The notes under the pieces: model-generated | Told to the model about the DNA's origin: nothing | Seen by the model: only the letters and a program-made list of their open reading frames with translations | Databases searched by the model: none | DNA from: Domibacillus epiphyticus | Lineage (GTDB): Bacteria; Bacillota; Bacilli; Bacillales; Domibacillaceae | DNA: 64,000 nt | Reading direction: 5' to 3' | Assembly (NCBI RefSeq): GCF_001975785.1 | Contig: NZ_MSFI01000029.1 | Location: 40,473-104,472 of the forward strand | Shown here: piece after piece, positions 46,662 to 55,021 of the stretch | How positions within the stretch are numbered: the stretch's first letter is position 1 | Layout of the letters: every line of letters starts with the position of its first letter | Made by a program: the position numbers and the translations under genes

Positions 46662-48155
46662 GTGAAACAAACAGAAACGCCAGCTGCTCTGACGATCCTG
46701 TTCGGTGCAACAGGAGATCTGGCAAAACGCAAATTATATCCTTCTCTTTATCGTTTATATCGAAAAGGACATCTATCATCAGGATTCGCTGTCATTGGCA
46801 CAGCCCGCCGAGAATGGGATAACGACATTTTTCGTGAGCACGTAAAAAAATCAGTTATGGAATCGACTAATATTCAAGACCAAATAGATGAATTTATTTC
46901 TCATTTTTATTATTTGCCTCATGATGTATCGGATTCCAATTCATATGCGGAGCTTCGAACGCTTGCAAATGAACTGGACAGCAAATATTCACTCGGAGGC
47001 AACCGTCTTTTCTATTTGGCAATGGCGCCGGAATTCTTCGGTACGATTGCAGAGCATTTGAAACTGGATGGTTTAACGGATACAGAAGGCTTCGGCCGTC
47101 TCGTTATTGAAAAGCCGTTTGGCCACGATTTACCGTCCGCGCAGGAATTGAATGCGCAAATTCGCCGTTCTTTTGATGAAAAGGACATTTACCGTATCGA
47201 CCATTATCTTGGAAAAGAGATGGTTCAAAACATTGAAACGATTCGATTCGCCAATGCGTTGTTTGAACCGCTCTGGAACAGCCGATACATCTCGAATATT
47301 CAAATTACATCAAGTGAAACACTCGGTGTAGAAGAACGCGGCGGGTACTATGAAACAAGCGGCGCTTTGAAAGATATGGTTCAAAACCATATGCTTCAAA
47401 TGGTAGCCCTTCTTGCAATGGAGCCGCCAATCAGCCTGCAGGATGACGATATTCGCAGTGAAAAAGTGCGCGCGTTCCGTTCAATGCGCCCGTTGACACT
47501 CGAAACGGTGAATGACTATTTCGTACGCGGCCAATATGGACCAGGTGATCATGTTCCGGGCTACCGTGAAGAAATAAATGTCGATCCGGATTCAAATACG
47601 GAAACATACGTTGCAGGGAAAGTCATGTTTGACAACTTCCGCTGGGCTGGCGTGCCATTCTATATCCGTACTGGAAAACGAATGCCGTTAAAATCAACGA
47701 AAATCGTCGTTCAATTTAAAGACATCCCGATGAATTTATATTACCGTCCGGATGATCAAGAAATGGAGCCGAATTTGCTCGTTATTCATATTCAGCCTGA
47801 AGAAGGCATCACGCTGCATTTGAATGCGAAGAAATCAGGACGTCAACTTCAGACAACCCCTGTAAAGCTGAGTTATGCAAACAACGGCGAAGATATCATG
47901 AATACACCGGAAGCATACGAAAAATTAATTCACGACGCCATGCGCGGTGATTCCACAAACTTTACCCACTGGGATGAAGTGGCCCTTTCCTGGAGCTTTG
48001 TCGACGTCATTGCCGAAGCCTGGAGAAATGAAAAAGCAGCATTCCCGAACTACCCGGCAGGTACAAAAGGACCAAAAGCAGCAGATGAATTGCTTGAGAA
48101 AGACGGCTTCTTCTGGTGGCCTTTAAACATGCTCGACGTAGATGTGTGTAATTAA
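46662..48155 (+). CDS. zwf: glucose-6-phosphate 1-dehydrogenase
   Basis: First step of the oxidative pentose phosphate pathway, making NADPH. NADP-binding GATGDLAKRKL near residue 15; catalytic RIDHYLGKEMVQN; VIEKPFG; and the GVPFYIRTGKRM segment. I use a GTG at 46662 (497 residues) because GGGG lies eight bases upstream and the length fits the family; an ATG at 46635 has no ribosome-binding site. A strong terminator follows. Confidence 0.96.
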   Translation: MKQTETPAALTILFGATGDLAKRKLYPSLYRLYRKGHLSSGFAVIGTARREWDNDIFREHVKKSVMESTNIQDQIDEFISHFYYLPHDVSDSNSYAELRTLANELDSKYSLGGNRLFYLAMAPEFFGTIAEHLKLDGLTDTEGFGRLVIEKPFGHDLPSAQELNAQIRRSFDEKDIYRIDHYLGKEMVQNIETIRFANALFEPLWNSRYISNIQITSSETLGVEERGGYYETSGALKDMVQNHMLQMVALLAMEPPISLQDDDIRSEKVRAFRSMRPLTLETVNDYFVRGQYGPGDHVPGYREEINVDPDSNTETYVAGKVMFDNFRWAGVPFYIRTGKRMPLKSTKIVVQFKDIPMNLYYRPDDQEMEPNLLVIHIQPEEGITLHLNAKKSGRQLQTTPVKLSYANNGEDIMNTPEAYEKLIHDAMRGDSTNFTHWDEVALSWSFVDVIAEAWRNEKAAFPNYPAGTKGPKAADELLEKDGFFWWPLNMLDVDVCN

Positions 48156-48164
48156 ATAAAAATA

Positions 48165-48197
48165 AACAGCAGGTGTCAATAAGCACCTGCTGTTTTT
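48165..48197 (+). terminator. Rho-independent terminator of zwf
   Basis: 11-bp stem AACAGCAGGTG/CACCTGCTGTT with an eight-base loop, then TTT, ten bases after the stop. Confidence 0.93.
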
Positions 48198-48371
48198 CCG
48201 TTTTAAAAAACCATCCCAAAGAAAGTTAACGTTGAGATGGGTGTTGTGCTGTTCTTCTCCATCCACTTTGTGAAATGAGGAGACTAAAAAAACTTGATTC
48301 ACTGCTGTGCTTAATCAACGAAATACAAAAAAACTTATATCCCACTGGACAATGTGCGAATACATATTGAG

Positions 48372-48404
48372 AAAAAAATGCCCGCCTTTAGCTGCTAAGA
48401 CGGG
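48372..48404 (-). terminator. terminator of the gas vesicle operon
   Basis: Minus strand CCCGTCTTAGC pairs with GCTAAAGGCGGG (one G-T pair, one bulge), followed by CATTTTTTC. It lies 28 bases after the gvpU stop. Confidence 0.75.
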
Positions 48405-48431
48405 ATACTAGCATTATTGTTGTGGGCTAGT

Positions 48432-48836
48432 TCAAGTTTCTTTATCACTACTATCAATTATTTTCCCTAAAAAGAAACCATCTATTTCACTTAATTTTCC
48501 TCGCCAGAGAATTTTCCCTTTTGAAGGTGTGGGCTTACTGTCGCCACAATATACTTTGGTATCTTTCATGTGGAGAAAATAGGCTTCAGAGTCGTCATTG
48601 GCTTGCACTGCTTCTCCGGTCTTTACAAATTGTTCACTTAACATTTTGGCAGTTTCATTTCCATCTTCAAATGTTTCACTTAGCGTATTGAAATATTCCT
48701 TAGCAGATACCATTGTGCCACTAATAACAGCACCTTTTACGTTTAATGAAATATCTAAGGAAAAATCATGGTGATTCGCTGCTTGGACAAAAAACTCAAG
48801 AATGCTGTCTTTCATTGTGCCAGAACCGCTCCCCAT
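48432..48836 (-). CDS. gvpU: gas vesicle accessory protein GvpU
   Basis: 134 residues, last gene of the operon. No membrane segment. A beta-rich sequence with a soluble profile matches GvpU of Priestia (Bacillus) megaterium in position and size; in that species GvpU affects vesicle clustering and is dispensable for vesicle formation. The start (MGSGSGTMKD) has AAAGGGGA overlapping the end of gvpT, so translation is coupled. Confidence 0.85.
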   Translation of the reverse strand: MGSGSGTMKDSILEFFVQAANHHDFSLDISLNVKGAVISGTMVSAKEYFNTLSETFEDGNETAKMLSEQFVKTGEAVQANDDSEAYFLHMKDTKVYCGDSKPTPSKGKILWRGKLSEIDGFFLGKIIDSSDKET

Positions 48837-48838
48837 TT

Positions 48839-50182
48839 TTACGTCCCCTTTCTTAATCCAGGAAGAAGATATGTGTCCTCATCATCGGAAAGAACATTGT
48901 AATAATTCACCTTCTCCTCCTTGGCCGTCTTTTTAGATCCGGATGTTTTTTTATCCGAGTTGTGCTTTTTAATTTTATCAGATCCAACATTCGTACTGTT
49001 CTCATTGCTATTTTCATGATCTTTTTTCATATCAATATCTTCTAGATCCTTTTCCACAGCACCGTTCTCTAGCCTTTTATCTTGATCTTGTGGTTGATTT
49101 CTTCCCTCTTCACTATTCTTTTGATCTTCTGCTGGGTTTTGTTTCTTACCCTTATCTGCTTGACTTTTTTTTTGAGTTTCATGAGAATTTTCTTCTTTTT
49201 CTGTCCTATCATTTAATTGATTTTGAGCTTGCGAGTGATTTTTCATTTCATCCGGCTCGTCGCCAGTTTGGCTAGATTCTAATGATTGACTCTGGCCTTT
49301 ATTTTCCTGAAGCATTTTTGTTAGCAACTCCTCTATATTGCCTAAGCGGTCTTGGAGTTTTTCATTTTCTTTTTTTAATGACTCATAACCTCTGTTGGTT
49401 GATTTTCCAGCTGATTCTGATTGTTCTTCATTACCATTGTCCGCGCCTTCTGATTCTGATTGAGCCGTTTCATTATTTTTTTTATCACCTGATTGAGCTT
49501 GTTTTTCTTTACTATCCTCTTGGCCTTCTGTTTGAGATTGTATCTCTTTATGACTCAAAGGCCCTTGTAAAGATGATTGTGATTCCTTGCCAGCCTCCTG
49601 GCCTTTTAATTTAGATTGGGCCTCTTTACTCTCATCTTGTTTTTGTGTGTCATTCTTTATTTCGTATGGTGATGCCCAATGGTTTGCAGGATCATTGGAA
49701 TCGCCGTGTGGATCAATCTTTTGGTGGTTCTCACTTCTTTTTGCTTGAGTTAGTTTTGTCAGCATGTATTCCAATCGATCTAATCGATCATTAAAGCTGC
49801 GGCTTTCTTGATATAGTTCCTTTTCATTATGATTGTTTGACTTGTTTTCGGAACCTGTCGTTAGGCTTGTTTCACTCTCGCGCATTTCTTCTTCATTCGA
49901 ATAACCTTCTATTGCAATATCTTCTTTTTTAACAAATATCTTTCCGGCTGATTTTTTAATGGAATCTCCTGCTTTCTTTGACTTTTCTTTAACTGCCTGA
50001 CCTATGCCGGAACCTGTGCTTTTTATTTTATGCGGACTGGTATTCTCTATAAGTTTTTTTCCTGTTTCAGGAGCAGCCACATATCCAACTGCAGCTCCAA
50101 TCAGTCCTCCTGCTATCGAACGTTTAATTTGACTGCTATTTAGCTTGTGTTTCATATTCTGAGTATCTTTTGTCTTTTCCAT
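48839..50182 (-). CDS. gvpT: GvpT-like gas vesicle protein with long low-complexity region
   Basis: 447 residues. Residues 21-45 form a YtxH-like glycine-rich hydrophobic segment (GGLIGAAVGYVAAPETGKKL). A lysine-rich part follows, then a short coiled coil (129-148). A long Gln/Glu/Lys/Ser-rich low-complexity stretch (about 150-260) carries repeated GQE-x-x-KE units. A second coiled coil (265-296) precedes another low-complexity tail (300-425) and a C-terminus ending LLPGLRKGT. Assignment is by position between gvpJ and gvpU. The end modules resemble GvpP. TAGGAGG precedes the start. Confidence 0.75.
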   Translation of the reverse strand: MEKTKDTQNMKHKLNSSQIKRSIAGGLIGAAVGYVAAPETGKKLIENTSPHKIKSTGSGIGQAVKEKSKKAGDSIKKSAGKIFVKKEDIAIEGYSNEEEMRESETSLTTGSENKSNNHNEKELYQESRSFNDRLDRLEYMLTKLTQAKRSENHQKIDPHGDSNDPANHWASPYEIKNDTQKQDESKEAQSKLKGQEAGKESQSSLQGPLSHKEIQSQTEGQEDSKEKQAQSGDKKNNETAQSESEGADNGNEEQSESAGKSTNRGYESLKKENEKLQDRLGNIEELLTKMLQENKGQSQSLESSQTGDEPDEMKNHSQAQNQLNDRTEKEENSHETQKKSQADKGKKQNPAEDQKNSEEGRNQPQDQDKRLENGAVEKDLEDIDMKKDHENSNENSTNVGSDKIKKHNSDKKTSGSKKTAKEEKVNYYNVLSDDEDTYLLPGLRKGT

Positions 50183-50194
50183 GGTAACCTCCTA

Positions 50195-50509
50195 TTAGCA
50201 GTTGAATTCGGGTGAATTTATGCGGTTAGTAGATATGGTCTTTTCAAGAGATTCAAGCCTTTCATGCAGCCTCTTGTTTTCTTCTTCAAGGGCTTTCGTA
50301 GTACTTTCTGCAGCTTTTGAAGATAAATATGGGTCTGTTTCCCACCAGTCCATTCCAATTTCCTTCGCCTTATCAACAGAAGCTACAATCAAGCGTATTT
50401 TGATGGTTAACAGTTCAACATCAGCGATACCTACTGTGATATCACCTGCAATAACCACACCTTTATCTAATATTTTCTCTAGTACGTCTACAATCGTACT
50501 GGATTGCAT
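50195..50509 (-). CDS. gvpJ: minor gas vesicle protein GvpJ
   Basis: GvpA-family protein of about 104 residues: core TIVDVLEKILDKGVVIAGDI, ELLTIKIRLIVASVDKA, followed by a coiled-coil tail (ALEEENKRLHERLESLEKTI). In other organisms GvpJ is a minor nucleation or tip protein. The annotated ATG has only AGGAG at 11 bases; a stronger AAAGGAGG lies 26 bases upstream, eight bases before an in-frame ATA, so the true start is uncertain. Confidence 0.88.
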   Translation of the reverse strand: MQSSTIVDVLEKILDKGVVIAGDITVGIADVELLTIKIRLIVASVDKAKEIGMDWWETDPYLSSKAAESTTKALEEENKRLHERLESLEKTISTNRINSPEFNC

Positions 50510-50552
50510 TGAATGTCCGGCTCCTATTTTGATCTCCTCCTTTCCGTTTGTA

Positions 50553-50837
50553 TTAAAGTAAGCTTCCTAAAGGACCAAGATCAATATTCAAATCTTCAGC
50601 ATCCAGGCCGAAAATTTCTTTTAATTCTTCCATTTTTTCTTCCAAATTCATTAGCGCCTCCCCTAAATTTTCTATCTGCTCGTCTGTCAGAGATCCACCT
50701 TCTACACGTCTAATGGCATGTCTTTCAACAATTTGCCTCAGCAGCTCAATGACAGTTAAAACTAACTGCGCTAAACCATGTTCTGCATTTTCAGGATCCA
50801 AGTTAATTTTCCCATTTGTTTGGCTGGCTGGTTGCAT
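50553..50837 (-). CDS. gvpK: gas vesicle protein GvpK
   Basis: 94 residues. The conserved helix GLAQLVLTVIELLRQIVERHAIRRVEGGSLTDEQIENLG pattern is diagnostic for GvpK, an essential minor protein in vesicle assembly. The start at 50837 lies inside gvpS (35-base overlap) with GGGAGGAG upstream. Confidence 0.93.
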   Translation of the reverse strand: MQPASQTNGKINLDPENAEHGLAQLVLTVIELLRQIVERHAIRRVEGGSLTDEQIENLGEALMNLEEKMEELKEIFGLDAEDLNIDLGPLGSLL

Positions 50838-51081
50838 TACTCAACTCCTCCCTCTGTCTATCAAATTGTTCTGAAGATACAGTTGTTGCGCGACTTCCCT
50901 CCTGAGCCTGAACAAGAGATTCTACTGAAGCAATTAGTAATCTCAGATCTAGATACACCAGGTCGACTCCTGCAATGGAAATCACTAAATCTGCTTTTAT
51001 CGCAACACCCTTATCAAGGATGACATCCAAAATATCAATTAACGCGATATCCTTATTTTCTATCGATTCTTTTAGTGACAT
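50803..51081 (-). CDS. gvpS: minor gas vesicle protein GvpS (GvpA family)
   Basis: 92 residues. GvpA-like core IALIDILDVILDKGVAIKADLVISIAGVDLVYLDLRLLIASVES, with a distinct tail. The start is the ATG at 51081 with GAGG eight bases upstream; the longer frame would run into gvpL. The tail of gvpS overlaps gvpK. Confidence 0.9.
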   Translation of the reverse strand: MSLKESIENKDIALIDILDVILDKGVAIKADLVISIAGVDLVYLDLRLLIASVESLVQAQEGSRATTVSSEQFDRQREELSNATSQPNKWEN

Positions 51082-51095
51082 CTTCTTGTCCTCGC

Positions 51096-51902
51096 TTATG
51101 AAAAGCTTGAAAAATGGTAGGCTGGCCACGGTCCAGATGCCTCAAACTGCCACCCTGATTCCCTCATTTCCTTTTCGTATTGTTGGATTTGTTCCAGAAA
51201 ATCCTCTACTTTAGATTCGGTAATAAGGTATACACCATTCCAAGTCATATTATCCTTTCTTCCTGTCACGTCATTACTCCAAGGTCTCTTTACGTTTCCC
51301 TTAAGGGCAAACTCTCTCAAATGCGAATGAATTTTTTCACTAACTTTGTTTTTCTCTTCTTCAAGCTCCGTTTCAATCACTTTGTCTAACTTTTTCTTTT
51401 CAAAAAACTGTTTCCCCTTCGGTAATTGACTAATTTCTTCCCTCTTTGCTTCTATTGTTGGGTTGCTCTGGCTCACTTGTTTTTTTAATAGCTGATCATC
51501 ACAGTAAATCTTTAAATTCCATTCTTCATTACCAGCTATTAATGCAAATGTATTCATCATTTTAGATTCATTCGATTGAACAGCGGTTTCCAAGCTTGCT
51601 GAGTTATTATATAAAGTACAAAATTTCAATGGTATAATAGTGAAAATTTTTGATAGCTTCATTACCGTTTCATGATGGTGGAATGCTTTTTCTTGAAGCC
51701 ATTCCATATTATTATTAATCTGCTCTTTAATACTTTCTTCCGAGTAATTTTCAGAATCAAGGTTACAAACAATGGCTGTTATCTTTCCTATAGGAAATGT
51801 ATATACATCACCTATTCCATCGAAACCTTTTAAAGATGGACACAATTGTTTGGCTGCTTCCTTTGTCGGAATTAATCCATATAAATAAATTAGACTATCC
51901 AT
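51096..51902 (-). CDS. gvpL: gas vesicle protein GvpL (GvpL/GvpF family)
   Basis: 268 residues. The N-terminal domain (YLYGLIPTKEA, IGKITAIVCNL, HHHETVMKL, IIPLKFCTLYN) and the C-terminal domain ending in GPWPAYHFSSF are the two halves of the GvpF/GvpL fold. It is paralogous to GvpF encoded two genes upstream; these proteins contact GvpA during assembly. Confidence 0.93.
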   Translation of the reverse strand: MDSLIYLYGLIPTKEAAKQLCPSLKGFDGIGDVYTFPIGKITAIVCNLDSENYSEESIKEQINNNMEWLQEKAFHHHETVMKLSKIFTIIPLKFCTLYNNSASLETAVQSNESKMMNTFALIAGNEEWNLKIYCDDQLLKKQVSQSNPTIEAKREEISQLPKGKQFFEKKKLDKVIETELEEEKNKVSEKIHSHLREFALKGNVKRPWSNDVTGRKDNMTWNGVYLITESKVEDFLEQIQQYEKEMRESGWQFEASGPWPAYHFSSFS

Positions 51903-51915
51903 CTTCTCACTACCC

Positions 51916-52170
51916 TCATTTCTTCTTTGTCATCTGTTCCCATTGTTCCATTTCCATTCGTTTTGCTGCTTCGTATCTTATAAGTAATTCTTCTTCCTTC
52001 GCTTTATAAGCCTCTTCAGAAATTTCACCAAGCTCATACATCATTTGCAACTGAATAAGCTTTTGTTGAATGGTAGGAAGGTCGTACAGCTCTTTATCAG
52101 CTTCCTCTTTCACCTTTTCTCCGATTTTAATGACTAGGTTGATAGGTGCAGAAACTAATTTATGCAGCAT
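51916..52170 (-). CDS. gvpG: gas vesicle protein GvpG
   Basis: 84 residues, alpha-helical and strongly charged, with the family pattern LPTIQQKLIQLQMMYELGEISEEAYKAKEEELL. Starts by a TGATG overlap with gvpF. GvpG bridges GvpF and GvpL in the assembly complex in other systems. Confidence 0.92.
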   Translation of the reverse strand: MLHKLVSAPINLVIKIGEKVKEEADKELYDLPTIQQKLIQLQMMYELGEISEEAYKAKEEELLIRYEAAKRMEMEQWEQMTKKK

Positions 52171-52937
52171 CAGGCTTCCTCAACTTTTAATCTAATATTG
52201 ATAAAGTTATATGCCGCCCAAGGGCCGCTATAGCTGAATTCGACCTTATCTTTCCATTTTTCATACGTCTCATTTACTTTTTGATCAAACTCTGCTTCTT
52301 TATCCCGATCTACCAAGAAGGCTCCATTCAAGAGCATTTTCTCACCTATTGGATCATTCTTTTTTGATGCTTGAGCTAACTCGTTTAATGGAATAAACAC
52401 TTCCTGTTCTATCTCTTGCTGCAAAGAAGTAACTAGTTTTTGGGCAGCTCCGCCTAATTGAATTCTTTCATAGTAGCTGGCTGCTTCGGATTTTCCCTGA
52501 ACTGCTTTAGCCATCTTTCCAATATTCGAATTCTCGCTAACCTGAGATTCCAGCCACTCTTTTTTTCCAATCACTTTCAATCCAAGTTCAATCTTCCCTT
52601 TTATTTCCGGGAAAAGTTTTTTGAATTGTGGATATAGATTTTCCAGCAGCACGCGCACATCTTCTTTCGAATGAAACACATTACCGAAACTAACAGGAAT
52701 CACTGTCTCATTCTTCTTCATCACAAGAGAAACAGCACTTTGGTGCATCATTAAATTATTTTTATTCGGGTGATAAATTTTCATTGGAACCTCAGCAGCC
52801 ACAATTGCCGAATCTTTATACTGGATCGTAAACAGTTCCCTTTTTTCACCTTCAATTTCTATTTCACCAAAGTGTTCATTCGTGTCCGTTTGGATCCCGC
52901 AAAAAATATAGATACCCATTGACTCTCCATGGCTCAT
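52170..52937 (-). CDS. gvpF: gas vesicle protein GvpF (GvpL/GvpF family)
   Basis: 255 residues in two halves like GvpL: GIYIFCGIQTD, VIPVSFGNVFHSKEDV in the first, and a C-terminal FSYSGPWAAYNFINIRL. I use the ATG at 52937, which has GGAGGG seven bases upstream; the ATG at 52955 overlaps the gvpN stop and lacks a site. Structural shell-assembly role by homology. Confidence 0.92.
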   Translation of the reverse strand: MSHGESMGIYIFCGIQTDTNEHFGEIEIEGEKRELFTIQYKDSAIVAAEVPMKIYHPNKNNLMMHQSAVSLVMKKNETVIPVSFGNVFHSKEDVRVLLENLYPQFKKLFPEIKGKIELGLKVIGKKEWLESQVSENSNIGKMAKAVQGKSEAASYYERIQLGGAAQKLVTSLQQEIEQEVFIPLNELAQASKKNDPIGEKMLLNGAFLVDRDKEAEFDQKVNETYEKWKDKVEFSYSGPWAAYNFINIRLKVEEA

Positions 52938-52951
52938 TGTTAGACCCTCCC

Positions 52952-53872
52952 TCATTCCTCAATAACCTTCATGTTATTACATGCTTTTATAATCAAATTT
53001 TCTGCTGTTTTAATTGGTTCATCAGATTCTATACACCGGCTCACTTGATGACCTAATATGTCAATACATAAACGCTGAAAAGTTGAATCTGATCCTTCTA
53101 TTGGAATACTTTCTTCTGCTGCCAATTTGGCAATCATTAATGATGCCCTCAGACTCGGTCCGCTATCCACTTTACATTCCTTGCGTAATTCAGCTACAAG
53201 GGTTGTAATGGCTGTGGCATAACTCTTATCAAGATCCACTTTTTCAGAAACAATAGCTGCCTCGCGATCTCGATCTTTATGATCGATAAAAATTGTAATG
53301 AGTCTATCAAGCAATGCATCTTGTGTTTGATAGACGCCCGCATATTCATCAGGATTGCTGGTGAATATCACGGCAAAGTCAGGATGGACACGGACAAAAG
53401 GTTCCGTTAGCTTTGTCCCGTATAAAGGGAGGATTCCTTCTTCTAAAATGGATAAAAAGATATTATTAGTGGCTGGCTGTGAACGGGTAAATTCATCATA
53501 AACGAGAGTGTATCCATTCTTTACCGCCTCTAATAAGCGCCCATCCCTCCATGTCTCAGTCACACTTTCCTCTCTTTTGTAAACAGAACGAATATAGTTA
53601 TCGACAACTTTTTTACTCGTATATCCGGTAAAGTCACCAATTAAATCTTTATTGTTCAATTCATGGTTACCGTGAATGAGCATGACGGGTTTGTTTCTTT
53701 TTTTTGCCAGAGCAAGAGCTATAGAGGTTTTTCCTGTTCCAGACGGGCCTGTAAAATGAATTGGATAGCCAGCTTTCAAGTATTGTAATGAGCGGGAAAG
53801 CAAGTCTTCTGTCTTTGCGTCTTGTACAATGGCTTTTGAATTCTTGTTGATTTTTTTCATTAAGACCGTCAC
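52952..53872 (-). CDS. gvpN: gas vesicle AAA+ ATPase GvpN
   Basis: 306-residue MoxR-type AAA+ protein. Walker A FTGPSGTGKTS near residue 44, Walker B TLVYDEFTRS near 127, sensor 1 VIFTSNPDEYAG, and an arginine in ALLDRLITIFID. It promotes vesicle growth. The start is a GTG at 53872, with GGAGGG six bases upstream, matching the N-terminus of the P. megaterium protein; the longer ATG frame would place this ribosome-binding site inside the gene. Confidence 0.94.
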   Translation of the reverse strand: MTVLMKKINKNSKAIVQDAKTEDLLSRSLQYLKAGYPIHFTGPSGTGKTSIALALAKKRNKPVMLIHGNHELNNKDLIGDFTGYTSKKVVDNYIRSVYKREESVTETWRDGRLLEAVKNGYTLVYDEFTRSQPATNNIFLSILEEGILPLYGTKLTEPFVRVHPDFAVIFTSNPDEYAGVYQTQDALLDRLITIFIDHKDRDREAAIVSEKVDLDKSYATAITTLVAELRKECKVDSGPSLRASLMIAKLAAEESIPIEGSDSTFQRLCIDILGHQVSRCIESDEPIKTAENLIIKACNNMKVIEE

Positions 53873-53896
53873 TCTTTTCCCTCCTACTCCCACGTC

Positions 53897-54163
53897 CTAC
53901 ACTTCTTGATTGATTGAACTTCTATAACGGATGTCCCGTCTTTTATAGGATGTAACATCCTTTTCCTGATTTAGATAAACATCATACACGCCCAGCATTT
54001 CATCTTTCGCATACTTTTTCATATATTCCTTTTCCTCAATAACTTCCACAGTCAGCTTCCAGCCATTGTTATCACTTTCTTCTACAGAGGTAATTTTATG
54101 AATTGGCGCTACGTATTCATTGAAAAAATCCGTAACACTTGCAATGATTTTTTTAATTTCCAT
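53897..54163 (-). CDS. gvpR: gas vesicle protein GvpR (GvpO family)
   Basis: 88 residues. GvpO-like pattern: WKLTVEVIEEKEYM and DEMLGVYDVYLNQEKDVTSYKR with a basic end. A strong AGGAGG precedes the ATG. In P. megaterium the gene at this position is called gvpR. Role in assembly is inferred from context. Confidence 0.88.
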   Translation of the reverse strand: MEIKKIIASVTDFFNEYVAPIHKITSVEESDNNGWKLTVEVIEEKEYMKKYAKDEMLGVYDVYLNQEKDVTSYKRRDIRYRSSINQEV

Positions 54164-54229
54164 GGTGGCCTCCTGCTAAAGCATGGCAGGCCAGGATTAG
54201 TTTAGTCCTGGCTGTGCCTTCTTTTACTT

Positions 54230-54490
54230 CTAGATACTAAAGCGCGCATTTCTTTCATTTGATTGAACGGCAAGTCCGTTTTCTTCCACCTCATCTCGAA
54301 GTAATCCGACAGCCTCCGCATAACGGAGCCAAGTATCCACACTGGCAATTACCACTCGGGCTTCAACTGTTAAAATTTCAATACCGACTACTGAGACCCT
54401 TACAAATGCGTCGATTACAATCCCTTTATCTAAAATTCTGTCAATAACCTCAGCCAAGCTTGAACTATCTGTACTTTTTTGAACTGTCAT
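54230..54490 (-). CDS. gvpB: major gas vesicle shell protein GvpB (GvpA family)
   Basis: 86 residues. The core is nearly identical to GvpA encoded 1.1 kb upstream: only residues 2 (Thr for Ser) and 34 (Val for Leu) differ over the first 68. The C-terminal tail is longer and unrelated ([17 protein letters not shown]). This is the shell protein that forms the amphiphilic ribs. In P. megaterium GvpB is the main structural protein. Confidence 0.96.
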   Translation of the reverse strand: MTVQKSTDSSSLAEVIDRILDKGIVIDAFVRVSVVGIEILTVEARVVIASVDTWLRYAEAVGLLRDEVEENGLAVQSNERNARFSI

Positions 54491-54517
54491 TCTTATAATC
54501 TCCTTTCATCAGGTCAT

Positions 54518-54982
54518 TTAAGAACCTATTGTTTTAATGTCATTTGAGGATCGAATGTTCTCTGGGCCTTTAATTTTGGCAGCACCTTTAATATCCTTGG
54601 ACGTTTTTATATTGCTAATGCCTTTAACGTTTTTGACCCCCTTAACTTTCCGGTCATCATCTTTATTTGCAGAAGTGACCTTCCTTTGAAATTCTTCCCC
54701 GCCTTCAACAACTTTCCCCAGCTGTTCACGGGCTGAGAGTAAAACCCTCTTGGTTTTTTCTTTTGCATCTCCTGTTTTATCATGGACCTTACTAGCGAAG
54801 TCGTCTCTGGCATTCTCTAGGTTTTCGGTAAATTCATTTGCTTTTTCCTGAATATGCTCCACTAATTTCTCTTTTGCTTTGTCTGCTACTACTTCTGTTA
54901 CTTTTTCTTTTAATGGCTCCGGAGTATGTTCAATCGCATTTTTTGCAGCTTTTCCAACTGCTTTTTTTACACGTTTGTCCAT
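54518..54982 (-). CDS. gvpQ: gas vesicle protein GvpQ with C-terminal hexapeptide repeats
   Basis: 154 residues, rich in Lys, Glu and Asp. Residues 1-110 are helical and charged. Residues 114-153 form six-residue repeats: KGVKNV, KGISNI, KTSKDI, KGAAKI, KGPENI, RSSNDI and a partial KTIG. The pattern is basic residue, small residue, two variable, polar, Ile/Val. Assigned by position after gvpP. GGGGAGG precedes the ATG. Function unknown; a role as a vesicle-associated scaffold is speculation. Confidence 0.8.
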   Translation of the reverse strand: MDKRVKKAVGKAAKNAIEHTPEPLKEKVTEVVADKAKEKLVEHIQEKANEFTENLENARDDFASKVHDKTGDAKEKTKRVLLSAREQLGKVVEGGEEFQRKVTSANKDDDRKVKGVKNVKGISNIKTSKDIKGAAKIKGPENIRSSNDIKTIGS

Positions 54983-55021
54983 CCAATCACCTCCCCAAAT
55001 TTGCAGAAAATAGATTTCGCA

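Noticed and set aside
49282..49614. Plus-strand hydrophobic ORF within gvpT
   Set aside because: Opposite strand of the Lys/Glu/Gln-rich region reads as Phe/Leu-rich and mimics a membrane protein; no start signal.
48839..50182. Treating gvpT as two fused or frameshifted genes
   Set aside because: The frame is continuous, the low-complexity composition is uniform, and no internal start with a good ribosome-binding site was seen.
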